Of a stretch of DNA of 64,000 nt, positions 8,382 through 17,831 are shown piece by piece (position 1 is the first letter of the stretch; each line of letters starts with the position of its first letter). The notes beneath the pieces are model-generated. The model ran no database searches. It saw only the letters and a list, made by a program, of their open reading frames with translations, and was not told the DNA's origin. This DNA is from Anaerolineaceae bacterium (lineage in GTDB: Bacteria > Chloroflexota > Anaerolineae > Anaerolineales > Anaerolineaceae). A program made the position numbers and the translations under genes. The stretch lies in contig JAURZL010000019.1 in NCBI GenBank assembly GCA_030653365.1, forward strand, positions 124,001 through 188,000. The letters are read 5' to 3'.

Positions 8382-9542
8382 TTATTTGGCGTTTTCGACA
8401 GATTGTTTATTTTGTTTTTCGCGGGGATTTGGATACATTGGTAAAAATCGGATTGCAGCATCGAACATGATGATTCCCAAACAGGTCAGGCCAATGGATA
8501 CCGCGATTTCGGCTGCACTGGGAAAATAAAAATCTCCTTTCATAAATACCAGGGTCGAGTTGAATCGATTGAGGATTAAACCACCCATGGTGAGGAAGGC
8601 AGCCCAGATCAGACCACTTTTCGTATTGCGAATGCGGCGATCGGCAAACATCAAGGCGGGTATTAGTGCGCCACCCATGATTTCAATCAGAAACATAAAC
8701 GTTGGCCAGGGATCCTGGATCAGGTAGATGTATGTTCCAGAGACAATGACATCAACTATCTTAACAATGATGTAGAGTCCCAGAACATACGGTATCCAGC
8801 TTGTAATTTTGGCAGCAATTCCCAGTTCGAATTTTTGTTGGTAGGTCCTGGCAGAATGATAACTTTCAAATACCGTCATGGCCATTCCGGCTGCGATGGC
8901 AGTAATGAAGAAATAGACCGGCAATAACGGAGAATACCAGAAGGGGTGGATGCGATACGGCAAGGCTGTTAACATGGTGCCCAGGGTGGATTGATGTAAG
9001 GTTGAGAGAGAGATTCCCAGAATGACAAGTGGGATTGTGATACTGCGAATCAGTTTCAAGGGTGCTTTCCACCCCAACGCTTCAAACACAACCGGACTGA
9101 ATTCCAATAACAGCACCGTTGTGTAAGCCATCACACACCAACCAATTTCAAAGAGTGGGGAGTGAATATTCCAGTAGATAATCAGATGCCAGATACTTTG
9201 TGGTAGCCCAAGGTCAGCTAAGAGGGTGAGGGCAGCCAGGATGTAACTGATAAATCCGGTGAGGATAGTGGGACGGACAATCGGATAGAGCTTTTTGATA
9301 TTGAAGATATACACGATGGCTGCAACACTAAATGCACCAGCAGCCAGACCGATACCGCTCATCATATCAAAGCTGATCCAGATTCCCCATGGGCGATTAT
9401 CACTCATGTTGGTTATTCGCAAGCCAACTATCCAACGATAAACCGCGATACTTAAACCTATCGCACCGGTTATCCAGATGAGGATCATTCCTGCACCAAC
9501 CGGATATTTCCGTAATCTGATATTGTTTACACCGGTAGCCAT
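8382..9542 (-). CDS. hybB: HybB-type hydrogenase membrane subunit (NrfD/PsrC family)
   Basis: Integral membrane quinone-interacting anchor that connects the hydrogenase to the quinone pool. 386 aa with about ten hydrophobic segments, e.g. [20 protein letters not shown] near the N-terminus and [17 protein letters not shown] later; the length matches HybB (about 390). The open frame could begin further upstream, but the ATG at 9542 ([10 protein letters not shown]) has AGGAGG at the right distance and starts one nt after the hybA stop, so it is chosen. Followed by hybC after 13 nt. No haem ligands were assigned; the family carries none. Confidence 0.88.
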   Translation of the reverse strand: MATGVNNIRLRKYPVGAGMILIWITGAIGLSIAVYRWIVGLRITNMSDNRPWGIWISFDMMSGIGLAAGAFSVAAIVYIFNIKKLYPIVRPTILTGFISYILAALTLLADLGLPQSIWHLIIYWNIHSPLFEIGWCVMAYTTVLLLEFSPVVFEALGWKAPLKLIRSITIPLVILGISLSTLHQSTLGTMLTALPYRIHPFWYSPLLPVYFFITAIAAGMAMTVFESYHSARTYQQKFELGIAAKITSWIPYVLGLYIIVKIVDVIVSGTYIYLIQDPWPTFMFLIEIMGGALIPALMFADRRIRNTKSGLIWAAFLTMGGLILNRFNSTLVFMKGDFYFPSAAEIAVSIGLTCLGIIMFDAAIRFLPMYPNPREKQNKQSVENAK

Positions 9543-9543
9543 A

Positions 9544-10404
9544 TCATTCCTCCTTTGCTGTTTCGTTGCGGTGTGTCCAATAATAAATAGCGGACATTGC
9601 CCCGGCCATCCCGAAAAATACAAATGGAACTGCTTTCATATAAGGCCAGGTGATATCTGGAATTGGTTTGGAATCCAATGTAGGGTAACCAAGTTTTTCA
9701 TAGGATACGGGAGCAATGTATAGCATAGAAGTTCCACCGACTTCATCCTCACCATAGACATGGTTGAAATAATTATCTGGGTGTTCGTTGATGCGATTAT
9801 GGGCAATTTCAATCATCTCCCCACGGGTTCCAGCAATGAGAGCACCGGTAGGGCAGGCTGCGCTGCAGGCTGGTTGTTTCCCGGCTGTCTGAAGATCTGC
9901 ACAAAAGTCGCATTTCTGAATGATCGGATTGATCTCTTCCCATTCATATTTTGGAATATCAAAAGGACAGGCAGTCATGCAATAGCGGCAACCGATACAT
10001 TTATAGCTGTGATAGACCACTGGACCTTCCGGGGTTTTTTCCAATGCTGCTACCGGGCATACCGAAGCACAGGCTGGCGCGATACAATGCATGCATTGCT
10101 TCTTCACGTAAGAAAATGTTTCATTCTCTTGATACAGTTTTATCAAAGTCCAGGTATCGCCATCCAGATCAACTGGCATTTCGTACATTTGATTTTCATC
10201 AGTGACATACGGCAGACCGGCTCGTTTTTTACAGGCAATCTGACAGGCGCGGCAGCCAACACATAAATTCGCATCATACAGCATGGCATGGGCATTCTCA
10301 GTATTATCTGTAATGGCTGCTGCCGAGACATTTATGGACGGCAGGACAAGGCTACCCAATCCTGCACCAGCTATTTTTAGAAAATCTCTACGGTTTAAAT
10401 CCAT
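9544..10404 (-). CDS. hybA: HybA-type periplasmic 4x[4Fe-4S] ferredoxin subunit
   Basis: Electron-transfer subunit between the hydrogenase small subunit and HybB. It has a Tat signal (NRRDFLK, residues 4-10), sixteen ferredoxin-type cysteines in four clusters (CVGCRACQIAC; CMHCIAPACASVC; CIGCRYCMTAC; CDFC...CSAAC) and a C-terminal hydrophobic helix (about 262-278, VPFVFFGMAGAMSAIYY) anchoring it to the membrane. 286 aa. SD GGGGAGATG precedes the ATG. Order after hybO is the same as in E. coli hybOABC. Confidence 0.92.
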   Translation of the reverse strand: MDLNRRDFLKIAGAGLGSLVLPSINVSAAAITDNTENAHAMLYDANLCVGCRACQIACKKRAGLPYVTDENQMYEMPVDLDGDTWTLIKLYQENETFSYVKKQCMHCIAPACASVCPVAALEKTPEGPVVYHSYKCIGCRYCMTACPFDIPKYEWEEINPIIQKCDFCADLQTAGKQPACSAACPTGALIAGTRGEMIEIAHNRINEHPDNYFNHVYGEDEVGGTSMLYIAPVSYEKLGYPTLDSKPIPDITWPYMKAVPFVFFGMAGAMSAIYYWTHRNETAKEE

Positions 10405-10418
10405 TTTTCATCTCCCCT

Positions 10419-11558
10419 TTAATGCTCGACCGGGGTTTCAGAATCTTCATCAATTTCCGATTCTGTTTGAGAAGATCGTTTTGTCAGGGCTGAATAGGCA
10501 AATGCACCGGCAGCCCCAGCAATTGCGCCTATAGCTGTTCCACTGATGGCAATACTGGCAGGTGAGATTTCGCGTACAGGTTTCTCTACCGAAGGGTAAG
10601 TGGTTGGCGGTGTAACACTATTGAGGATAACTGGTTTGTATACCTCCCAATTCCAAAATCCTGGTTCCGAACAACCAATACAAGGATGGCCGGATCCGAT
10701 TGGCCAACTGACACCTTCATTAAAACGGATCGTTGGACAATTGTGGAATGTGGCTGGTCCTTTACATCCCATTTTGTAAAGACACCAACCTGCGCGATGT
10801 CCTTCATCACCCCATTGCATCACAAATTCTCCGGCATCAAAATGACCACGGCGTTCGCAATTATCATGAATTCGGCGACCAAAGGCAAATAAGGGCCGAT
10901 TTAGCTGATCCATTTCCGGAAGACTACCATATGTCAGAAAGTGTACGACAGTTGCGGTTAAATTTGCCGGGTTCATGGGGCAACCTGGAATATTAACCAC
11001 GGGTTTATCCTTGATGATATTCCAGACGCCAACGGCTCCGGTAGGGTTAGGATTGGCTGCTGGAATGCCACCAAAGGTAGCGCAATTACCAACTGCAATG
11101 ATTGCCGCTGCATTACGTGCAGCTTCTTCCAGGATAAATCGTGATGATTTACCGGCAATACAACAATACTCCCCAACGCCAGCTGTCGAAATTGAACCCT
11201 CCACGATAAGGACGTAACCTCCAGCCGCAATGGCATCATCTTTCGATTTTTCTGCCTGGAATCCGGATGGGGCCATGATTGTCTCATGGTAATCGACAGA
11301 CAGGACATCCAGTACCAATTCAGCAGCTGTAGGACTGGATGACCTTAAGAAGGCTTCACTACAACCAGCACAATCTTGTAGTTCCAGCCAGACGACGGGG
11401 AGACGATGTGGGGACTCGAGTGCCCTGGCAATCGCTAAACTCTCCTTGTGGGGCAGTGCTAATGCACCAGCCATCACACTGCAGAACTTTAGAAAATCTC
11501 GCCTTGACATTCCTTCCCTGGCTAAAATTTCTTGAATATTCTCTCCAAAACGCAGCAT
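10419..11558 (-). CDS. hybO: [NiFe] hydrogenase small subunit, Tat-exported and membrane-anchored
   Basis: Iron-sulfur subunit that relays electrons from the Ni-Fe site. N-terminal Tat signal (MSRRDFLKF, residues 18-26), proximal cluster motif CAGCSE, CATFGG and GCPMNP, distal-cluster segment IHDNCERRGHF...GWCLYKMGC, and medial cluster ending HPCIGCSEPGFWN. A C-terminal helix (about 335-362, ASIAISGTAIGAIAGAAGAF) is a membrane anchor. 379 aa. The Tat motif serves the whole complex, since the large subunit has no signal and hitchhikes. First gene of the operon; start ATG at 11558 follows AGAGAGGATC. Confidence 0.92.
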   Translation of the reverse strand: MLRFGENIQEILAREGMSRRDFLKFCSVMAGALALPHKESLAIARALESPHRLPVVWLELQDCAGCSEAFLRSSSPTAAELVLDVLSVDYHETIMAPSGFQAEKSKDDAIAAGGYVLIVEGSISTAGVGEYCCIAGKSSRFILEEAARNAAAIIAVGNCATFGGIPAANPNPTGAVGVWNIIKDKPVVNIPGCPMNPANLTATVVHFLTYGSLPEMDQLNRPLFAFGRRIHDNCERRGHFDAGEFVMQWGDEGHRAGWCLYKMGCKGPATFHNCPTIRFNEGVSWPIGSGHPCIGCSEPGFWNWEVYKPVILNSVTPPTTYPSVEKPVREISPASIAISGTAIGAIAGAAGAFAYSALTKRSSQTESEIDEDSETPVEH

Positions 11559-11703
11559 AATAGATCCTCTCTTTTTGGGTGAAGGTTAAATACAAACATT
11601 GCTTTTGTTTGTACAAAAGGATTTATTCATCTATGAGGCAGTATAGGTGGGGGGGTACGTATTGTTTTTTTTTCTGTAATAACTGTGAGAAAATTACTTT
11701 TTC

Positions 11704-11732
11704 ATATTATCAAAAAAAAAACGCTTTGTCAA
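11704..11732 (-). promoter_or_regulatory. Sigma-70-type promoter of the hyb operon
   Basis: Reading the minus strand: TTGACA (11732-11727), 17-nt spacer, TAATAT (11709-11704). It lies about 150 nt upstream of the hybO start. The -35 hexamer is one arm of the inverted repeat at 11726-11745. Confidence 0.6.
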
Positions 11733-11745
11733 TAAAATTTGACAA
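11726..11745. promoter_or_regulatory. 20-bp inverted repeat over the hyb -35 box (putative operator)
   Basis: TTGTCAA-N6-TTGACAA, perfect 7-bp arms. Overlap with the -35 element suggests a repressor or an activator contact point. It resembles but does not match Rex or FNR consensus sites. Confidence 0.45.
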
Positions 11746-11944
11746 TTAATACCGAATTTACCTTATTTGTGAATTAATGCACATAAATTCGACGATATTG
11801 TGAAATTTTCAACAGTTTTAAGAAGTTATTTGCTGATTAACTGGAAATATCTGGTTTTACTCCTTGATTGATCCAATAAAGACTGAGATTTGGTAACCCA
11901 CTAACCAATGTGACTATAAAATATCAACGTCAATGATAAATATT

Positions 11945-14446
11945 TTATGATAAGATCTGGGCTGATTGTTTTTTACCGTCTGAGTTTTCGTCAACAATAG
12001 CGAGGAAAAGATCAACAATTTTTGGATCGAATTGAGTTCCTTTATTCCGGATCAGTTCTTCAATCGCATCTTTAGGGCTCATACTTTTTCGGTAAATTCT
12101 TTCATCCGTCATCGCTACATAGGCATCTACTACTGTGAGGATGCGGGAGCCAAGTGGAATTTGTTCATCCTTGAGCCCATCCGGGTAACCAGTACCATTG
12201 AATTTTTCATGATGGGCGCGAATAATTGGGCTGACCGTTGCCATTTTCGAAATAGGAGCGAGGATTTTTGATCCGATTTCAGGATGTTCTCGCATGGATA
12301 CCCATTCTTCTTCGGTCAGGCTGCCGGGTTTCCGTAGAATATGATCAGGAACACCGATTTTACCAATATCATGTAAACGGGCTGCCCAACGCATATTCTG
12401 GATGTTTTCATCTGAAAAATCGAGTTGTATACAGATTTGAACCACCAATTCTTCCATGCGGGCACTATGATCTTCGGTATATGTATCTCGTGCTTCCACC
12501 GCATTGGCAAGGGCAAACACAGTTTCAATTAAGCTCTCCTCTAATTGTTCATGCAGATAAGCTCTACGAAGTGCACTACCAGCCTGATCAGCTATCAGGC
12601 TGATCAGCTGCAATTTGTTGGAATCAAATGGTTCACGTTGGGTGCGGCGTTCCTCACCAAACAAAAGCATTCCCAAAAATTCATCAACGACTTGAAGAGG
12701 ATATATACAAACGCTGGTTGCCATTTCCAGAAATAAAGCCTGATTTAATTCTTCAGAAGAAAATCCAACATTTTTTTCCAATATGGTCCATTTACCGGAT
12801 TCTTGTGTAGATTTTAAAATTGCCTGTATAACCTCATTTTCGACCTTCCCAATGCTCATGTTTTGTTCAATATCACGAACCGCATGAGCAGCACGACAAA
12901 CAAACTTACCGCTTTCATTTAATGTAAGAATACGGGTGTAGGTAACATTGGTGCTGATTGTGGCAAATTGTGTGATTGTTCGTAAAACCTTTTCAACATC
13001 ATCAGTTGCTACCAATTGACGGGACATGTTGTATAACATAGTTAATTCAGCCCGGCGATCCTGTTCAATTTTATAAAGACGGGCATTTTCTATGGCTACG
13101 GCTGTCTGGTTAGCAAGCGTGGTGAGGGTAAGCTGATCATCCTGGGAATATCCCTGTTCGGAGCGTTTGGGACCAATGACGAAGATACCAACCAGTTCTG
13201 TTTTCACCAGAAGCGGGATAAAAAGTTCACCGTTAAGATTCTGGAGATCATCCCGTTCTTTGCGCCACAGAGATTTGAAATAAGGCATTACATCCAGTTC
13301 ATTTTTGCGAAGAACTATTTTGTGACCTGTTAGCCACAACGCGATCGGGTGATTTTCACTCATCCGAATCTTAATGAATGGTTCCAGTCCAATTTGAGCC
13401 GAAAGGTAATAACCTATCCCTTTCCCTCGTTTGAGAAAGAATGCAGCGTTTTTAATATGCATTGTCTCAGTTAAATCTTTCAAGATCATATTGGTAACTT
13501 GATCCAGATCCAGTACCAGCGCAGTTCGGCTGCTGAGACGTTCCAACATGAGACTTGAATCATACTTTTCCCGGAAAAACAAGCGATCTATAATCGATTG
13601 GGCTTTATCGCGGAATGGTTGAGCAACAAGAGCGGTTACAATCGCCACGAAGAGTGAAAAACCAAATAGCTCAAAATCCGAAGTCACATGGATTAAATTA
13701 AGTGCAAAAGAAATTATCAGAAAATATAAGGTACCTATGATTACCGTTGGTACCGAATACAAGACACTTTTTCGAACAATGACTTTTATATCCAGTAATT
13801 GATGTCGTAGAATAGCATAAGAGATCAGGATTGCCGTGATTGAATTTCCAGCAATATCAATCGGATATTTTCCCAGTGGGGTAAAATTGATCAGAGAAAT
13901 GATTAAAACAAAAGCGAATCCGAGAATCAGGTAGCGCAAACGATTCCGAATGATGACATCATCTGTTTCTCTAAAACGACTGATCAATTGAAATAGGCTA
14001 AGGAGATTTACAATATATCCTGGACCGGCGATGACTAAAATTAAAGGTCCAAATTCGTACAAGACCTCCATGTTTTCCATCACAGCAAATTTTACAGCTA
14101 ACGGAGTGAACAATATCAAAATGAAACTTATCACCCCATAGATATAGACCCAATTGATCCATAGCCAGCGTTTGCCCGTTACAGAACGGACAAAACGGAT
14201 CAACGTTACAGCTGACCCCACTGCTCCAAAAGCCATCAAGCGGAACCAGAATGTAGGGTGGTCATCGATGCCTGCCAAGAGCAGGAAAGCGCTCAATGAC
14301 CACAACATCATCATAGCCAGATAGCCTTTAAATGTATTACGTTCCTGGATTTGCGTTGACGATTTTGAAAACGTGGTTGCCAGGTAGAGACCGCCATATA
14401 AGAATAGGGCGATCAGTGGGATCAGTGAGATGAAATTAAAATTCAT
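11945..14446 (-). CDS. 7TM-GAF-GAF-HD-GYP signalling protein
   Basis: Membrane sensor with a c-di-GMP phosphodiesterase output. Residues about 1-245 contain seven or more hydrophobic helices of the histidine-kinase N-terminal 7TM type (RHQLLDIKVIVRKSVLYS closes the bundle). Two GAF domains follow at about 300-470 and 475-640, then HD-GYP at about 645-815 with LHDIGKIGVPD, HHEKFNGTGYP and VVDAYVAMT. 833 aa. It is the last gene of a three-gene minus-strand group, 19 nt after the GH3 stop. The start ATG (14446) has only a weak upstream site (GGGGTG), fitting translational coupling. The ligand of the GAF domains is unknown. Confidence 0.9.
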   Translation of the reverse strand: MNFNFISLIPLIALFLYGGLYLATTFSKSSTQIQERNTFKGYLAMMMLWSLSAFLLLAGIDDHPTFWFRLMAFGAVGSAVTLIRFVRSVTGKRWLWINWVYIYGVISFILILFTPLAVKFAVMENMEVLYEFGPLILVIAGPGYIVNLLSLFQLISRFRETDDVIIRNRLRYLILGFAFVLIISLINFTPLGKYPIDIAGNSITAILISYAILRHQLLDIKVIVRKSVLYSVPTVIIGTLYFLIISFALNLIHVTSDFELFGFSLFVAIVTALVAQPFRDKAQSIIDRLFFREKYDSSLMLERLSSRTALVLDLDQVTNMILKDLTETMHIKNAAFFLKRGKGIGYYLSAQIGLEPFIKIRMSENHPIALWLTGHKIVLRKNELDVMPYFKSLWRKERDDLQNLNGELFIPLLVKTELVGIFVIGPKRSEQGYSQDDQLTLTTLANQTAVAIENARLYKIEQDRRAELTMLYNMSRQLVATDDVEKVLRTITQFATISTNVTYTRILTLNESGKFVCRAAHAVRDIEQNMSIGKVENEVIQAILKSTQESGKWTILEKNVGFSSEELNQALFLEMATSVCIYPLQVVDEFLGMLLFGEERRTQREPFDSNKLQLISLIADQAGSALRRAYLHEQLEESLIETVFALANAVEARDTYTEDHSARMEELVVQICIQLDFSDENIQNMRWAARLHDIGKIGVPDHILRKPGSLTEEEWVSMREHPEIGSKILAPISKMATVSPIIRAHHEKFNGTGYPDGLKDEQIPLGSRILTVVDAYVAMTDERIYRKSMSPKDAIEELIRNKGTQFDPKIVDLFLAIVDENSDGKKQSAQILS

Positions 14447-14465
14447 TGTGTCATAGCCGACACCC

Positions 14466-16055
14466 CTAATTTAGTAAGCGTTTAATAACTTTTTCTGGTA
14501 CTTGCATGTGTGCCGGTTTTAGATGTGCAAGATCTGCGCCAGCTGCTCTTTGTTCTTCAATATATTTCGCGAAAGCACCATCTTTGATTCGTGTGACCAC
14601 AAAATTCTCCATGCCAAGCATTTTTTCAAAATCTGCAAATTCATTATTCATTGCTCTGAAATTAACCCGTAAGGACTCTTCGATTTCATTCATTGGGGTT
14701 GTAGCACCTTCCGGTAATTCAAGGTAGAGATGCAGGATGGGTTTGCCTTCCTTTTCTTCTTTTCTAGCAATCCAATCAATATATTTAATTCCTGTTGCTT
14801 CAATCACCAACCAGATAGCTTTTTCAGTTAATCGGATTAATCCAGCCAGATCAATGATATCATCACAGCGTGAATAAAAACGAATTTGTGGCAGATTAAT
14901 ATTAATTTCATCATCACGCATCGAAACCACCTCAATTAAATCACCGATGCGGTAACGGGTAAAAACACCACCCAGTAGATTCGTAAAGACCATTTCATAA
15001 ATACCAGGCACAAGATCACGGAAGAGTAAGGTTTTTGGTGTATAGGTCTTATCGATTCTGCTTTTGATATGCTCGTCATAAGGGATGAATTCATAAAAAT
15101 TGCTATCAGGCAGCAAGGTCATGCCTTTATAACTCCACGATTGGAATGCGAAGATACCACCTTCTGTACAGGCATAGCCTTCCAAAGGTTGTTTTCCCCA
15201 ATAATATTCGATTTTCTTGCGGAAAATGTCGGTGTCTGTCCCGCCTGTCAGAACGCCTTTCATTTTCCAAATGTCTTTGGGTAACATATTTCGTTTCCCA
15301 ACTTTAGCGTTAATCATGCCTTTGATGAGTCTGAACAATACATTTGGCCGTAGCATGGCAGGAGAGAACTTGCCACTACCACCACCGGACTCAAAGCGCT
15401 CTCCGATTTTTGCCAGGATGCTGGCGAGACCATAAAAATAGTCAAGTCCTGTAATCATACCTTGTTTGAAACCAGAGTTGATTCGTTCTGCAAATTCCAT
15501 AGTCTCGCCGCCAGCGAGGGGAGGAACAAAGCGAAAACCGGATTGATCTTCTACCGACAGACTCAAATATCCGGACATGTAAGGTCTGGGAGCGGTTCCG
15601 AGTAAAAGGACGTTGTGAGGATCAATCATGACCTCACCTCTCTGTGTTGCAGCGGACATCAGAATGGCACTTAATGATCCATTTCCAAGTTGGTCATACA
15701 TTTGTTTGGTATAAGGAGCCCATTTCCAGGGATATTCTCCAGATCGCCCAGATGTACGTGCCCAACCAAAAGGCTCAAAAGGTAAGACGTCGGAATTTTG
15801 ATCTTTAAGAAATGGATCATAATCCTTATAGGTTGTGAGCGGAATTAGGTTGCAAAATTCCTCAATAGTGGTTGGTATTGTTTCTCCTAGTAATGCTTTA
15901 CCAATTACACTGTTTTTGAGATACCCGATTTGCTCAAATAATAAGCGTTCCTGAATTTCCATGAACTCATCAATATTCAAGTCAAGATGGCCACAATGTT
16001 TGGTCCAGATTTCTGCCTTTTTTCCCTGTTGCATTAGTTCTTTAGTAGTCGTCAT
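14466..16055 (-). CDS. GH3 family acyl-adenylating protein
   Basis: Member of the GH3 (auxin-responsive promoter) superfamily, which in plants adenylates carboxylic acids and joins them to amino acids; bacterial members are mostly uncharacterised. Diagnostic stretches: WARTSGRSGEYPWKWAPYT (phosphate-loop-like TSG), YACTEGG, ...PGIYEMVFTN, FTRYRIGDLIEV and FYSRCDDIIDLAG near the hinge. 529 aa is the family length. It overlaps the upstream methyltransferase by 14 nt, so the two are probably co-translated, which suggests action on a shared small-molecule acid. Substrate unknown. Confidence 0.88.
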   Translation of the reverse strand: MTTTKELMQQGKKAEIWTKHCGHLDLNIDEFMEIQERLLFEQIGYLKNSVIGKALLGETIPTTIEEFCNLIPLTTYKDYDPFLKDQNSDVLPFEPFGWARTSGRSGEYPWKWAPYTKQMYDQLGNGSLSAILMSAATQRGEVMIDPHNVLLLGTAPRPYMSGYLSLSVEDQSGFRFVPPLAGGETMEFAERINSGFKQGMITGLDYFYGLASILAKIGERFESGGGSGKFSPAMLRPNVLFRLIKGMINAKVGKRNMLPKDIWKMKGVLTGGTDTDIFRKKIEYYWGKQPLEGYACTEGGIFAFQSWSYKGMTLLPDSNFYEFIPYDEHIKSRIDKTYTPKTLLFRDLVPGIYEMVFTNLLGGVFTRYRIGDLIEVVSMRDDEININLPQIRFYSRCDDIIDLAGLIRLTEKAIWLVIEATGIKYIDWIARKEEKEGKPILHLYLELPEGATTPMNEIEESLRVNFRAMNNEFADFEKMLGMENFVVTRIKDGAFAKYIEEQRAAGADLAHLKPAHMQVPEKVIKRLLN

Positions 16056-16788
16056 TCACTTTCTCCTTGGGTTCTTGTATTTTTATTGCCTGGATCAATA
16101 ACGGGTCTGGGACCCAAAATTTCTTTGATTTTAGAAGAGTAATTTCAATTTCTGTAAATCCACCGTCGGATAAGATTTTCTTCCAATCCTCTGCTGTGTA
16201 CACATTGGATACGGCTGAAGCTTCTGCCCTGGCGCGGTCTTTATTTTCGGTAAACAGAAAATAAAGATAGGCTAGAATTTTTATGAAGAAGTTAATGATT
16301 GGTTTTCTCCATAATTTTGAACCACCGACATCTCCCAAAGAAAACCTTCCGCCATCCTTTAATATGCGGTAAATTTCTGATGTCAATTGATCTACCTGCA
16401 TATGATGGGTTGCTAATCCACATAAGACCAGATCAAAAGAGAAAGATGAATAAGGCATATGCATAGCATCGCCTGTGTTTAAAAAAACCTTTTTGCCAAA
16501 AAACCCATTCCCCATTTTTTGTTTTCCATGCGATAACATTGCTTGGGTTATATCGATCCCAATGATTTTGCAATTCGGATTGGTTTGCATGACAGCACGA
16601 GGAATTACCCCTGTTCCAGTAGCAATATCTAACAACAATTCCCCATCATAAATGGGTGTATGCTCAATCAGAAATTGAATAAAACCCTGGTAACTCCATC
16701 CCCAGAATTTCTGTAATTCATTATCGACTACTCTTTCGTAACGTGGAGCAAGCTCGGTGAAAGCCTCGACGACTTCATTTTCTTGCAT
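16042..16788 (-). CDS. Class I SAM-dependent methyltransferase
   Basis: Cytosolic Methyltransf_11/UbiE-type enzyme, 248 aa. SAM motif I is LLLDIATGTGVIPRAV, followed by GIDITQAML (acidic loop) and LVLCGLATHHM. The C-terminal third (YTAEDWKKILSDGGFTEIEI) is typical of small-molecule methylases. First gene of the methyltransferase-GH3-HD-GYP group, with AAGGCAG upstream of the ATG. Substrate not predictable; the adjoining GH3 enzyme hints at a carboxylic acid metabolite or lipid. Confidence 0.85.
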   Translation of the reverse strand: MQENEVVEAFTELAPRYERVVDNELQKFWGWSYQGFIQFLIEHTPIYDGELLLDIATGTGVIPRAVMQTNPNCKIIGIDITQAMLSHGKQKMGNGFFGKKVFLNTGDAMHMPYSSFSFDLVLCGLATHHMQVDQLTSEIYRILKDGGRFSLGDVGGSKLWRKPIINFFIKILAYLYFLFTENKDRARAEASAVSNVYTAEDWKKILSDGGFTEIEITLLKSKKFWVPDPLLIQAIKIQEPKEKVNDDY

Positions 16789-16969
16789 AATGGATCTGCC
16801 TTGTTTGTATTATTATGGATTTTATAATTATACAAGGAAAAATTTATATCATGCAATTCATTTACAACTGATTTATGTCAGCAATTATCAATTTCAAAAA
16901 ACGAAGTCAATCCTAATTTAAAAGGCAGGCAGATTTAGAAGTCTGTCTTTTCTTCGGTTTGCGATAAAA

Positions 16970-17602
16970 TCAATCGATTGGTTTTTTAGGAACAATAAAA
17001 TCACAGCTTTGATCGCCTGCTCCGATTGATGTGATTTGCCTGATCTGGAACTGATGACCATTCGAGATAAATGCCGTGGCTTCCTGCAAAAAACCAAGTG
17101 TAATGTGACAGTCAGGGGCTGAGGGATGGCGTCCCCAACATACAGGACAGCGTTTGTTGATATAAAGGTAATGATCACCATTGTCTTTAATAGCAACGAT
17201 CCGATCGCTGGTTTCGGTGTAATTTTTTGCGATCCATTTTAGGAAAAGTGGTAATTTAATAGATAATGGAACCAGCTTGCCTGTAGCCTCTAACCCGGCA
17301 CCGTAATGATCGATAAAGGATTGGATCCCATTACGAAAACCTGCTTTTCCAGCCCTGATTAAGAAAACTCTTGCACCGCGTGGTCCATATGTATTGGCTA
17401 CAGCGGCACAAATCGCTGAGTAGATGGAAAAATCAAATAAGTTGTCCATATTGTCCGGGGGACAAATCTCTCGATAAGGTGGTAACCCACTTTGATTAAG
17501 AACTGCATTTAAACCATTTTCTCCCATCAAATCCTGAAGTGTCATTATCATGTAACGGGCGATTCGATTGGGAACATTGTATCCGCTTGGTTCTATTGTC
17601 AT
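16970..17602 (-). CDS. V4R-domain (4-vinyl reductase/hydrocarbon-binding) protein
   Basis: 210-aa soluble protein. The C-terminal half has the V4R pattern: CPVCWGR, then PDCHITLGFLQEA and a last Cys in GAGDQSCDFIV, which in the family bind zinc and close a small-molecule pocket. The N-terminal half (ARYMIMTLQDLMGENGLNAVL) fits the helical part of such proteins. Family members act as ligand sensors or bacteriochlorophyll-related factors; no photosynthesis genes are here, so a sensory role is more likely. AAAGGA precedes the ATG. Monocistronic. Confidence 0.7.
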   Translation of the reverse strand: MTIEPSGYNVPNRIARYMIMTLQDLMGENGLNAVLNQSGLPPYREICPPDNMDNLFDFSIYSAICAAVANTYGPRGARVFLIRAGKAGFRNGIQSFIDHYGAGLEATGKLVPLSIKLPLFLKWIAKNYTETSDRIVAIKDNGDHYLYINKRCPVCWGRHPSAPDCHITLGFLQEATAFISNGHQFQIRQITSIGAGDQSCDFIVPKKPID

Positions 17603-17831
17603 GAAGTAAATCCTTTGAATGAAAATCCGGGTAATGAATTGGTCTTATTATAACCTTGGGCTTTATGGTGGAGAAATACCTTGCAATTTTGAAAACGAAA
17701 TACTCTTTGAAAAAATGAAAATTAAGCAAATTGTGAATTATTTCTAGCTTGCATCAAATTATCGAAATGTAGATCGTTTTTTTAATTAAAGATCATAAAG
17801 ATTAAACAGGATACAATCAAGGGGAAAGAAA

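Larger units (their letters stand above)
11559..11944 (-). other. Hydrogenase upstream regulatory region
   Basis: 386 bases without a gene, AT-rich with several homopolymer runs (T9, A10, G7). It holds the hyb promoter, an inverted repeat over the -35 box, a CRP-like site (TGTGA-N6-GCACA, 11768-11783) and a weaker Rex-like site (about 11798-11815, TTCACAA half intact on the minus strand). No ORF of note. Confidence 0.5.

Noticed and set aside
9760..10266. 168-aa plus-strand ORF inside hybA
   Set aside because: Antisense shadow of a Cys-rich, clearly conserved ferredoxin gene; no SD and no family features.
11839..11948. AT-rich hairpin (ATAAAATAT / ATATTTTAT) at the end of the HD-GYP gene
   Set aside because: Very weak A/T-only stem with no T-run on the coding strand; not called a terminator.
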